Source: Saposhnikovia divaricata (taxonomy: Eukaryota > Streptophyta > Magnoliopsida > Apiales > Apiaceae). From it: 64,000 nt of DNA. The notes under the pieces were generated by a model. It worked only from the letters and a program-made list of their open reading frames with translations. It had not been told where the DNA came from and did not search any database. The translations under genes were made by a program, and so were the position numbers. The DNA lies in assembly GCA_036435485.1 (NCBI GenBank), contig CM071597.1, positions 142,597,647 through 142,661,646 of the forward strand. Direction: 5' to 3'. This document shows, piece after piece, positions 23,215-35,100 of this stretch (positions are counted from its first letter, which is position 1; the number at the start of each line of letters is the position of its first letter).

Positions 23215-26200
23215 AAAAGGATTCCGTCCCGGAATCTGGTAGAAAAACAAGAGTCGTTTATCTGTCGTTTCACCTTTCAGCTTCCCGGTCGATTCATAGT
23301 CGTTCTACCCTTTTTTAGCACATCTACTAGTGCTACTTTTCGTGCAACACATTATCCGGGTTATGCTCTTACTCAGTCCTATCCTATTATCCTTATTGAT
23401 ATCCGCAGTGGCTTTGGTATCACTATCGTGCTGCGAATTAGGAGATAACCTTACTCGCACTATGCATTTCCTGATTGCTTTAATCTTCACAATCTCGATC
23501 AATCTAGTGAAGTGGAAAGATTTATTGAGAGATCACAATGATCAATTGAACATTTGTTATATTGCATAGTTAGTACAGAAGGGGGCCAGCCTTTAGTACT
23601 TGACAAGCAATTAAACAAGTTATGGTATTCCACTTAGACTTCTATCACATAGATAGATAGTCATGTAGCAGTACCTCCCCTCCTTAAAAGGGTTGTTCTT
23701 CTCAATTCATAAAGAAGATGAATAAGGGAGAAGAAAAGAAAAGAGTTCTAAAGGATTATAGAAAGTTTTCATGATTGTAAAATATCATACTCAGAATTTA
23801 CCTCTGAACTATAGAGGTTCATCAAGGAAGAAATTAATCATAATTATATCCAATACTATTTGATCGCAATCTCATGTGTCAACATATCTTGCTGCTTTGT
23901 CCACTATTCTATGGACCTATACTCTGGTTCAACATTAGCACACTTACTTTTGGAAAATCTTTGAACCTCTCAGGTTAAATCTTAGTTTCTCGCTTGACAC
24001 CATTGTTACTGACATTCCATGTCACGCTACTAGTTATTCATATCTATAATATTATCACTATCAGGTTGTCATCCCGAGAATTCATCAGAAAACCCTTTTA
24101 TTAATCCATTCATAACATTTCTTGCTTCATATTCCTTAGTTGCTTTCCCAGTCTTTTCTTTATCAATCACATCCTTCTTATTATCTGATTCTTATTTACT
24201 TCTGTTATTTACTTTCACCTTCGTCTCTTTATTGAGATATCTTTTGCACTTGGTATCCCGTTACATTTACTCTATAATCATCACATTATTCCAATTTAAA
24301 TTCTCCGAAATGAATCTGGCCGATCCCTTTAACTTAGATTCAATATAATCTACTTCTGTCAACTTGTTTCTCATCACCTATTCTTTTCTACCCGCGGTTT
24401 TCCACAGGTTGTATTTCGTAAGTCAGACCAGGTCGTACATCTACCTGCTCGCACTCTTATCATCTGTTGAGCATCTGCGTTTTACTGGTGTAGCTTTGCC
24501 ACATGAAACACGTTACTACCATGCTATAAGCTTTGGGGATAAAACTGGCTCGAATGCCACCTTCCGAACACTTTTAAACTCTCAGCTGGCCTAATAAGCC
24601 TCGGGCTCAACTGCCCTTCTCTCTAAGTCACATTAATTCTTTCTACGGGAATACATTTAGCATCATGAATCATCAACCTCATATTCTCTATTTTGTTTAC
24701 GCAGAAGTACACTAACACAAACTTGCTTGTCATTCATCAACATGCCATTTAGCTTATCAATAGCAGCACTTTCTTTATCTTTACGTTGTCATCTACTTTC
24801 TTAGAAGAATCACCATCGCTTGTTGTTTACGTAGTGCATTAATAGCTAACCATACGGGTTTCAATCCTTTAGGGAGACAAAGTAATCACTATTCCTTATC
24901 CATAAGGAACACTTCCTGAACTTGATATAGATATTACATGAAGTAGATAAAATTGCAGAAGAGTTTCAAGCATCGCAGCTAGGTCAGGTTGATGAAACTA
25001 TCACTCATGCAGCTTCTATAAAGACTGGAAACTTAACGGTTTACTTCGTCAATTTTGTATCATGGTCCTGGTTTGCCTCAAAACGGGACCTTCTAAGGTA
25101 CGTAATATGCTTAAGACTCCATCAGGAATCGAATCTTTACTTAAACTATTATTACCGTCAATTCTTGCACAGTCATCAGAAGGAATGTAAATTCCTCCAT
25201 TCCGATATGACCTTCAAGGTCCTTCCAAATATTATTCTGTTTCTTCGGTATGAACATTTGTAATTATTCCTTTATACTTAGACTGTCGGCCATCTCATTG
25301 GCCTTTCCTGATACTAACAATTTCTTGTAATCCATGTTCTCTGGATACATTCCAACTCAAACTTTCCTACCTCATTCCCATCACTGTTGGGTGAAAGCAT
25401 TCTCTCTTAAGCTCTGCTAAAGGAGAAAAATATATCTATCAGTCTTTTTCCATAAGTCATTGCTTCCACCTTCCCGTGGGAACTTTATCAAAGTTACCCG
25501 CAATCATACATGGAATATTTATTCTCTTAGTTCTTTCTTGTTCTAGGATAATCTCAACATTCTTGGGTTCCATCCATACCTCATCATGGTTTCATACATG
25601 CCTCATCTGGCATTATTGTTATTGTGTCTTACATTCTCTACCAAACTTCTATTTTGAAACTCAGTATATTAACTTTTTCCTTGTAAGGTTTCTTAGGTCG
25701 CCCTCATTATTCCTCCTGTATTTTCTAGGTATAGGGTATAACAAAACGTCATTGATCAATACTCTAATAATTCTGTTTATGTTCTTTCCAGAACTCTTTT
25801 TAATAATCCTTACAGGTCATTGTTGCCTTAGCAAATCCAACTCATATCATTTGAATTCACAATGTCTTTATTAGGGTTAATGCCATCCCTTGTGTATTCC
25901 CCAGGGTTTGTCTTAATTTATAGATATCCTATCCTTAATTCAACTGCCAAGGAATTCTTGCATCCTATAATTGGCAATCAGATCATGTATCCTTAATAAG
26001 GGTCTCTTTTCAATCATTCTCATTTGATAATCGGTCGGTGGCTTAATGCTAACCTCTTCTTTCAGATAGTTGTCAGCCTATTTGACCTTCCAAAAGACAA
26101 CGTATGTCTATCTGCTTTCTTACAGAACTTGGTAATGGTAGCAAGGACGTTCTGGAAGATATTGGTCAAGTTCAACGTGAATCTCTTAGTGCTTATCGTT

Positions 26201-27385
26201 CTTCTCAAAGGTACTTGTCTCAGACAAAATTTCTATAGCATACTGATCAATTTCTGACCATTTCTATACTCTCTTCATAAACCTTCATCGTTTACTTTCC
26301 TCCGTCATAATATATTCATGGTATTCATGATACCCTAACATCATACATCTCAAGTCACTATACTTCTATTTTTACTCGTAATCTTGGGCAATCATATACA
26401 CATGAATCACTTTAGGACGGGTGACCCCAAAAATCTAGTAAATTCCCAATCAAAACATGGGTTGCAAAGGGTTCAGAAGAAGATTCCTAAGATCTAATTA
26501 ATATTTCCTTTATATCAGAAGCCCTTGCAGTCGATGCTTACTTAGAAGCAACCCTGCTTTGTCATTTCATTGCTGGTCTAGTCACTTGATAATCCTTTGT
26601 GACTTGGCCTCAACTGGCCACACTAAAATAAAAAAATATATGATTCTAGGGGTTGGCTAATAGCATTACCTTTCTAGCCATTGCCGGCGTAGTGCCTTCT
26701 TCTTTGATAGCTTTCTACCTTTCCAAAACTTTACTCCATATAAGTCTTAATCGACTTCTCGGCACCGTATCTGGTCACCTTTCCTCTACTTTTATCTTTT
26801 CAACTATTCTTATTAATCCCACGTGCCACACAAGCTTACCATTCCTGGCATAATAGCCTTTTCATTTAAGTCAATCCTGGACTTTCTCAGTCCGGCTGAT
26901 TTCTTACTTACATTTCCTGTTTCCGTCCAATCTTACTTCATCATTTTATCTGTACCATCGATTGTAATACTCAGGGTCCGTCTACTAACCCATATGACGA
27001 CAACCTTACCCAATCCACAGGGTTCACTCCAGTTCCCATTCTCTTCAATGATGTTCTCTGATAATCAGAAAGACAAGGTTTGCCAAAATTCGCCGAATTC
27101 CTTTCCAGAATCAGGGAAATTTTGGTCAATCTATCCACCTACTGGTAACATTTAAGGAGACCAGTTTCGAAACCTGAAGAATAATCCTATGAACCACCAA
27201 GCAGGTAGAACCATAAGCAGTCATAGTTAATGAAATAATCGTCATCAGATTAGAAGTTTAACCACTGGAGAGGAACCAATTATATACATCCCTTAGAAGG
27301 GAATCAACAGTTTCAAACTGAAACCTGTCACAACATCTTGATACCTATACGTCCTGATATTCAATATTTCCCAATGTCAGTCTAC
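23215..27385 (-). pseudogene. Decayed gag-pol of old Ty3 element (chromodomain to integrase side)
   Basis: No long frames remain. Near 24600-24720 the sequence aligns by eye with the integrase C-terminal region of the young element (35270-35390): a GGGCTCAACTGCCCTT block, then a CATATTCTCT block. The distance from the polypurine tract to the RNase H relic is about 4.2 kb, against about 1.9 kb in the young copy, so foreign or expanded sequence is present. Scattered short open frames are chance. It is non-functional. Confidence 0.6.
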
Positions 27386-27772
27386 CTAACCACTAGTCTC
27401 AGAAGGAACATTACCATCGAAGTTGGTTGTTCCACAAAAATTGGCTACTAAGGCCATTCGAACCTGGTGAACCGTGCTTTCCGAATGCATCCGCAAGTAC
27501 TTTGTCGTGCTGCGCAAGCACACATCATAATCTTTTATGCGAAGCGTTGTTGGAAGCACAAAGTCTCCTTTTCCATTAAGCAATGCCAACTCTTGGTCAT
27601 TACCACTTTCATCTTTTAGCTCCAGGAAGATTTTCTCACACATTTTTTTTTCTTCAACTGCTGATCGTATAACTTGATCCATTATAATTCTACATCGGAG
27701 TAAACTTAAGGTAACTACTATAATCCATTCAAAGAAAAGAAAGATTTTAATATTCCTCTGAATCACATGCAT
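27386..27772 (-). pseudogene. RNase H N-terminal relic of old Ty3 element
   Basis: A 128-codon minus-strand frame contains CEKIFLELK, ALLNGKGDFV and later an H-S-E-S pattern. It aligns with the RT-RNase H junction of the young copy (CEESFQELKK, LPDDKGDFVIYSDASHKG). The catalytic YSDAS motif has decayed to unrelated residues, so activity is excluded. RT, protease and gag should lie to the right, but only about 0.7 kb separates this relic from the ORF0 relic, so most of them are deleted. Confidence 0.65.
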
Positions 27773-28439
27773 CTAACGTTTCTGGTTCATCATTTCACTG
27801 AGTTAAATTAACCATATACTTAGTCTCTGACAATAGTCTCATTACGAGTTCATCTTGACTCACTGGTCTTATCTTCCGGTAGGTTCTGAGATCATTGACT
27901 TGCTTACTACTTCCTTATATAACTTTATCCAATCATGCTGTCACTTCCCAATGTTTCACTTTCTAACTGATTCATTCATAAAATGGACATTTTCCTGAAT
28001 AAAACAACTTCATTAACCTCAATTTGGTTCCATAAATTACAACCTATGACATCTGCCTTCTCATGGCGAATTATTACTGACAATATTCATACTAATTCAT
28101 TTGTCAAATGATATGGCACTTACTGCCTCCTTCTCAACTATTCCTAGGGACTCTGCTCCTCGTCCGATATCGCTGTCTTTGATAATCATACTTCCCTCTA
28201 GCTCTTTCTTCGTTAATATGAAAGTCTCTAAGGATTTTTATCTATTCCCGTATAAGATCTCAAGTGATCCTTTCCATCCGTCTTACTTGCTGGTACTACA
28301 TCCAGTAGTTTGGCTACGAATCCAACATGAATCTTCAGTTCTCTTACTAGTAGCTTAGTTCTTTATGCTCCCTTTTCTGAGCACTATACCTTAATCATCA
28401 CAATCTTTCTGGCTACAGCCCTCATTCCTCAAGGGTAAG
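27773..28439 (-). other. Unreadable internal remnant of old Ty3 element
   Basis: About 0.7 kb replaces the roughly 3.8 kb that holds RT, protease and gag in the young element. I see no certain match. It is deletion-scarred internal sequence. Confidence 0.4.
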
Positions 28440-28590
28440 CTCCTTATCCTAACAGGATTTTCCTTATCTTCTGGAACCTCTTCCGGGTCTCCAGTAGGGT
28501 ACTCCATCGAATTACCCGCTGATCTTCAGCATATAAAGCATCATCGCGTTGCTGCTCGTATGCCTCAAGGTCTATCGCCTTACTCGTTGA
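28440..28590 (-). pseudogene. Relic of ORF0 in the old Ty3 element
   Basis: The minus strand reads DLEAYEQQRDDALYAEDQ at about 28519-28572. This matches the start of ORF0 in the young element (DPEAFEREHDEALIRETED) at an equivalent place, about 190 bases after the primer site. The match shows that the extra frame upstream of gag belonged to the family before these copies diverged. The frame fails after about 30 codons. Confidence 0.65.
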
Positions 28591-28750
28591 TACGATATCG
28601 AGCTAAGTTAATATCATGATACTTAAGAGTTCCCATAAGGGTTTTATAGGTCATCCCTACATTAAGTAGTCCGACTATGAACTTGGCAAGAGTTCTTATT
28701 ATCTTAGTGAATTTATTGTTTTAACGTCGCCTCATCTCTGGGGTTTATAA

Positions 28751-28767
28751 CGTACGCTCTGATACCA
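28751..28767 (-). other. Primer-binding site (initiator Met tRNA) of old Ty3 element
   Basis: The minus strand reads TGGTATCAGAGCGTACG a few bases after the 5' LTR. TGGTATCAGAGC is complementary to the 3' end of plant initiator methionine tRNA, the usual chromovirus primer. Confidence 0.92.
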
Positions 28768-28771
28768 TTTT

Positions 28772-31397
28772 TGTAACACCCCCAGATCCGGGATCCGGGA
28801 TCTGGTCGTTACGGTCTCCATTTCTATCCACAGTACTTGAACTTACTTCAACATAAAATAAATTACATCTTTATGACCCAACACAACAATATAAAACACA
28901 CCTGTTATAGTCCTAGAGATGAAATCAGAGTAACTACCAAATTTTATTAAGCACATTATGAGTTCTTACAATCCAAAAGAATTTCAATATGAATACATAA
29001 TCTTTGCCATCCATTATCATAAGTCATACCAGCCCATATATTTGGTACTGAAAAAATGAATCTATCCTACCAATAGCTTTCTCTTTGGCTCTAGTAGTCT
29101 CATTGTCCTCGCCAGCGTTGAGTGCGCCCTGTGCGAGTCATCTGGTCTAGCTGTTGTTGTGATATAATAATAAAGCAAGGGAGAGCAATAGCCCACCAAC
29201 AATAATATATAACTGAACGATAATATATAACAGTTCAAAAGTATCTTTCAAACCATATGTCATGCATTTACGGAAATGATGCCAGTATAACATGAACGAT
29301 GAAGTTACAAGGTAACTCAAAATGCATATATAGGTGGGAATATCTGCTATGTCAAAGATAAGCCAGATATTATCATTTATCATAAAAGAGGAACTTGCAG
29401 GAAAATATTGCAATTCCGATTATGAATACTTTCCAATACTGCCAACAATGATAATGTTGCAGAAAATAAATGAATTTAAATGATGAACTTTTGCTGGAGT
29501 ATTCACTGCGCCCACTATTCCAATTCTTACGATGATCAGTCACAGATTGTACAGCTCAATTTAGATTCACTACCGGTAGAAGGAAAATCTGACGGATTTA
29601 CTTGTCTACCACCCTGTTAGATCTCCCCGGCCAACAGTTGGGCCAATTAGGATGGACCGGCGCTACTCGGCCTCTTACACGACTCCAAGTTCGAAAAGAA
29701 GTTCTTGACTCTGAACGTAAAGTTCGTCCCCCTTTCCCCAAGTATGATACTTGTTGATAAGATATCACAAAGTAGTCGTATCTAGTTGGAAAGGAAAATT
29801 CAACAACATATCTCTCAAGCTGCTGCTTGTTAGAGGATACCATCTTGTTTCATTAATCTTACCCCTCGAATGATGAGAAGGTTACTCAAAGATTCAATTG
29901 ATAAACAGCAACCAAGTTGCGAGTGAAAAGAATAGTTTTACAAGATTTATGACCGGGAAGTCAACAAGATAAATAACATTGCTCAAGTAGGTTCCTCTAT
30001 AATATGAAAGTTTGAGCGAGCATTTAAATCCTTTAAGATAGATTTAAATGAAAAATAAAGAGTTGGGAACCTTTTCTTGATAAAATAGTCGTAAAAAGAC
30101 TCCGAAATATTTTACATAATATTTGGAGGTGAAAGATAATCTTCGAATAATATAAATCATTTTAAAAAGAATTTAAAAGAATTAAATAAATATTCCAAGA
30201 ATATTTATTAACTCAATAATAATTACGAAATATTATTAAATCATAATATTACTCGTAAGTAATCCTCGAATGAATATATAGAATTATTTACTAAATAAAT
30301 CCCTACTTAAATGAATATTCAAAATAATATTCATTAAATAATTAAACTACAACAAATATTTAAAATAATATTCAATAAATAAGTCAAACCTTAAATGAAT
30401 ATTTGAAAATAATATTCATTTAATAAATAATCTTCTAAATGAATATCCAAATAATATTCATTTAGTAATCAAAACTTTAAAGGAATATTCAAAATAATAT
30501 CCCTTAAGTAAATATAACTTCCAATGAATATTTTAGAATAATATTCATCAAGTACATAAAACCTTAAATGAATATTCGAAAGTAATATTCATTTAATAAA
30601 TAATCTTCCCATGAATATCAAAGTAATTATTCATTAAATAATCAAACTCTAAGTGAATATTCAAAAATAATATTCACCTAATATTTCTCGGCTGAGATAA
30701 TACTCAAATAACATTCTTCGAAAGATTTCCAAGTAATTGATACTTTATGGAAATATAAATAATGTTTAATAATAACATTCCTCAAGATCAATAATAATCT
30801 GCCGTTGGAATCCCTCCGGGTTTCCACGACTATCTGTATCTCAAAATACCGACTCCCGGTCTATATTTAAGAATGAATATCATATGCCCTTCGCTAAGGG
30901 TCTTACCAAAACAATCCGGCTTATAACTGATAATTTGTATCTAGTCTATAAGCCAATAGCAATTCAGGGAACATGTATCATAATATAATTTGACAATAGG
31001 CATGCATGCTATGGCATATGTAAGATGGCAATCACATATATATATATATATATATATATATTATCACAACAACAGGTTCAAAGTTTTGAACGCTTGCCTG
31101 GTAATCGGGTGTGGGTAGAGATAGCGTGTCCTGGGTCTGCTCGATGATCTATAAACAATCAGAACAATCTAGATTAACCACTTAACACCTTTTAAAAGTC
31201 TAAGTATAAACTTCACTTAAGTCGAAACACGTTTTCGAATTATCTCGTTATACACCTTTTAGTGTAACTCTTTTTATCATCGATACGATCCGACATTTGT
31301 TCGTTATTAAGACATGTCATCATACCCACACTTGGTATATACATAAGTCGTATAAGTTCTAAAGTCAATCGATTACGAACCGAGATTATACCTCGAG
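28772..31397 (-). repeat. 5' LTR of old Ty3 element, first piece
   Basis: It is collinear with 18868-21465 of the 3' LTR, including the nine-unit hairpin array (about 30306-30680). A longer (AT)n run at about 31036-31061 exceeds that of the partner. The piece stops at the TCGAG target duplication (31393-31397) of the nested element. It resumes at 44829. Confidence 0.93.
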
Positions 31398-34300
31398 TGT
31401 GACGCCCCCAGATCCGGGGTCGAAGATCTAGGCGCTCACGGTCCATTTTCCATTAGTAACATACCTGTTCTTGCACATGATATATATAACACAGCCATCG
31501 ACCCCACAATAAACTCACACCACACTCACACACACAGGTTAGAGCCTCAGAAACGTCACACATTGATTAAACAGTAATAAAGTTATCAGAGTTATTACAG
31601 ACCGAATTAAATAGTATTTATGCTACCAGCAACACTTCGATATGAAGCGAAGTTGGCGGCTTGAAAGTTTGTTACGATACACTGCCTTACACAGGTCATA
31701 CTGATAAATAAAACGAACTAACAAAAGCTGCCAACCAATCCGGCTAATGGGGCCTACCGGTGGAATCTCCAGTGGTGGCTCGGGTCTAGTCACCTGCTTT
31801 CGAACAGTCTGCCTGGGTCTTGCCATTTCGCTTAGCTGTTGTGTTTGTAAAATTTGAAAACAAGCAAGAGTGAGCAACTATAGCTCAGCAAGAATATATG
31901 TATAAGGTAAGCAATATAACATTTCATATGATTGGCAGTTGATATACTTGTTTGTTTCAATCAGTTATAAAATCACTTGTCATAGTTGATAAATCTCGAA
32001 GGTGCAACAATATGTTCCCTTGTTTTCAAAATAAACTTGCAGTTCTAGATACTGCATTGAATCAACATCTTTCTCATCAAAATAGAACACCATCAGCAAC
32101 TTGGCACAAAAGCCTAAGAAGCAGTGTCAAAGCATTTTTCCAAAATGGAGGAATGAGACTTAAAGAAAACACAAAACCTGACAAGGATTGACGATGATCA
32201 GTCGCCACATCCAAGTCCAATCATCCGCGGGTCTTCTCTACCGGTAGAAGGATAGAAACTACATCCGTAACTATCCCTCGGGTGAAAACTACATCCGTAA
32301 TCCCCCTCGATGAAAACTACATCCGTAATCATCCTTCGGCAACACCTAGGCCGGAATAATAAGTGATGGACCGCCTGGCTCACGGCCGCTTACACATCCC
32401 GGGAATCGTTCGTCAACGGTTCCCACACCTGCCAGAGTCCCTTTTTCTTTTTCTTTTAAAACTTGATTTTGATTGAAAACAGAGTAATTGAGGTTCGACA
32501 TCAGTCGACCGATGATTCTTGAAATCATACAAGAAGCAGAATCTGACCGGGGGTTTTCGAAAATGTTTTGAGTTCGAAAGAGTTCGAGTTTGAAAGTATT
32601 AAAAGTATCTTGGATTAACTTTGCTTTTAAATAATGAACAATGATTAATAAATAATATTTTAAGATTTAATATTAATAATTAATAAAATAATTATTCGAT
32701 AAAATAAACTTTTAATCCAAGATAGGATTTCGAGTATTTACAAAGATATAACAATAGTTATTTGAGTATACGATACCACCCGAATGACCCTTCGGGTTTT
32801 CGCAATCTAGATACGATATAATAATATACCGCTCCCCGGTCAATAGTATATACGGACCGCTACGACCTCTATTGCTAGAGTCGTTGTCCGAAGAAAACAT
32901 TTCAATCTAAGTTCAAGGGGTATAAGCATACATGTACTTGTTCAATCTCAATTGCATCAATACTTCGATAAACATAGCATTTGATATAATTGAAAACTAC
33001 AAACACAACAGTGAAAGTCCTTGTATATGGATAAGTTTTGAAAAGTAAACTTGCCTTGGTTTGGTTGGGGTGGTCGAGCGTGCGGATTCGAACGATCTAT
33101 ACATAAGCAATAATCGCTCGTTAGTACCTTAACAATATCTCTTTAATTACGGGGTTTTAAGGGGGTACGAAATTAACTTAACGACTTCGTCTTATGACTC
33201 CCTAGCCCCACTATAGGTCCATGTCATCACTCGATTACGCTCGTCACTTACTCGACTTAATTTAGTTACCACGTTCGAATCATAACCACTAACCCTAGAA
33301 CCATGTTCCACTAATCGACTTTTTCCATTGCGCGAATTTTACTCTAGCATTTTTATAAAATCCAAACATTCATATTTTAATCCAATTCCTTTTGGGTTGT
33401 CTTCACCACTGCATTCCCTACATTCTCAAATTTTTCCATGATCCCACATATATTTTAAGGTGTTTAAACAAGGTTCACAAGGGGGTCACTTAATGCAGTC
33501 CATAGTCCAGAAACACAATTCACTCCTCCTGCCATAACTAAAAATCTACGCATCACCTAGCTATGAACCTTACATTTCCAGAAATTACATTCAATTATAT
33601 TTCCAACAATATAAGGTAGGACATCAGGGGACATCATTTGGGGGTTCAAAATCGTGCTACAATACAGATCAAAGTTCCTGGACAAAACTCAGCAAGCTCA
33701 AACTACTTAGATCAACCATTTCTCATACTTCCATCACATAATCAACACCTAATACACTTAGATCATGGTTCATAACACTCATGGAGATATATATATTAAC
33801 CATAGTCATAAAAGTCACAATATCAACATCAAAACTCAGGATCCATGCTATCCAATACATATACATCCAAGATTAGTTCTAAAACTCATGGATCTACTAC
33901 CATATCTTATAAACAATACATAACCAAAAGAGTTTATGATTTGTATACCTTCTTGAGTAGCTAAAGACCTTGGGTGAGCTTTACAATAACTAAGAACACT
34001 TGGATGAGCCCTCACAAACCTTAATCCTTCAAGATCTAAAAGATAACAACTTTGGTTAACACCCCTCTAAACCTTCAACAATTTTTATCTCAAGAATCAA
34101 TGGATGAAATGCTATGAAATTGATACCATACCTCTATTATAATGCAAGGAAGCCCTAGGATTTTTGCTTGAGGTTGTAGGTGAGGAAAAGATGGAGAGAA
34201 AATCTCTCTCTTCCTCCTCTTGTTGTTCGGCCGAGAGCTTCAAAAAGGGGGGGGGAGTGTTTGTTTGTGTTTTGTTTTTGAAAGGTAAGAAAATAATATG

Positions 34301-34893
34301 TATGATGTATTATCGTGGGGATTAGATGTGGTTCACATGTTGCCAAGCTAGGGTCTAGGTTGTCTCCCTATGCCCTATTGTCCCCTAGGTTACAACACCC
34401 ATCACACATGTCACTATTCACTTCTACTTTATGCTTTCTAGTTTCTTTTCCTAACTAGCTAGTTACATGGCACTTGCATGTAATTTCTTTCCTTGTATTA
34501 TTATTCTGCCACCAATGCTTGTTATTTAATCTTTACTTCGTATCGTATCTTAATTATTCTCTCATAATAATATTTTGTCGCGTAGAGATTTCCCCTATAA
34601 TTCCTTAAGTACTTATTGTGTAAATTCCTCGAATGTCCATAATTCCTCGTCACAATTCTTAATAAATCCTTTAATACTCTAACCATTCTCAAATCCCAAG
34701 TTTTATAAATATTACTAACAATAAGACTCCTGCCTTCACAATCTCCCTTTATATCTTACATAATAAATGCACAACGCAGTTTCTCAGACAATCAATTCTA
34801 TTAATCAACAGGGATGACTAGAAAGGTTCCATAATGATAATGTCACAAGATATTAAATAAAAGGAAATATTACCAAAAATTAGGGTTCTTACA
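31398..34893 (-). repeat. 3' LTR of young Ty3 element
   Basis: 3496 bases, almost identical to 41332-44828. It carries the triple GATTACGGATGTAG repeat (about 32250-32336), the CTACCGGTAG palindrome near 32238, and a minus-strand TATA-like TTATATATATC near 31480. Confidence 0.96.
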
Positions 34894-34906
34894 GCCTCCC
34901 CTCCTT
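34894..34906 (-). other. Polypurine tract of young Ty3 element
   Basis: The minus strand reads AAGGAGGGGAGGC directly before the 3' LTR, one base different from the tracts at 2235 and 23202. Confidence 0.85.
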
Positions 34907-34926
34907 AAAAGGATTCCGTCCCGGAA

Positions 34927-35100
34927 TCAGGTTGAAAACAGTTGGGGGTGCTTTTCACGCATCGCGCTCTCTAGTTCCCATGTTGATTCGACATTCTGAT
35001 TCCTCCACAAAACTCTCACTAACTTGACAACCTTGTTCCTCAGCACCTGTTCTTTTCTATCCATGATTTCTACGGGTTGCTCGACATATGTTAAGTGTGG
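34927..35100 (-). pseudogene. Chromodomain tail of pol, cut off by a TAA
   Basis: In the same frame as pol but after the stop at 35101-35103, the minus strand reads LTYVEQPVEIMDRKEQVLRN, then KLVRVLWRNQNVESTWELE, ending with a stop at 34927-34929. This is the integrase-fused chromodomain of Tekay/Del chromoviruses, which steers integration to marked chromatin. The TAA lies where the plus-strand fragment at about 2035 has CAA. With this stop the integrase would lack its chromodomain. Confidence 0.88.

Noticed and set aside
25476..25874. 132-codon plus-strand frame with membrane-like hydrophobic stretches
   Set aside because: It lies antisense in the decayed Ty3 interior; T/C-rich DNA gives hydrophobic translations by chance, and there is no start context or homologous feel.
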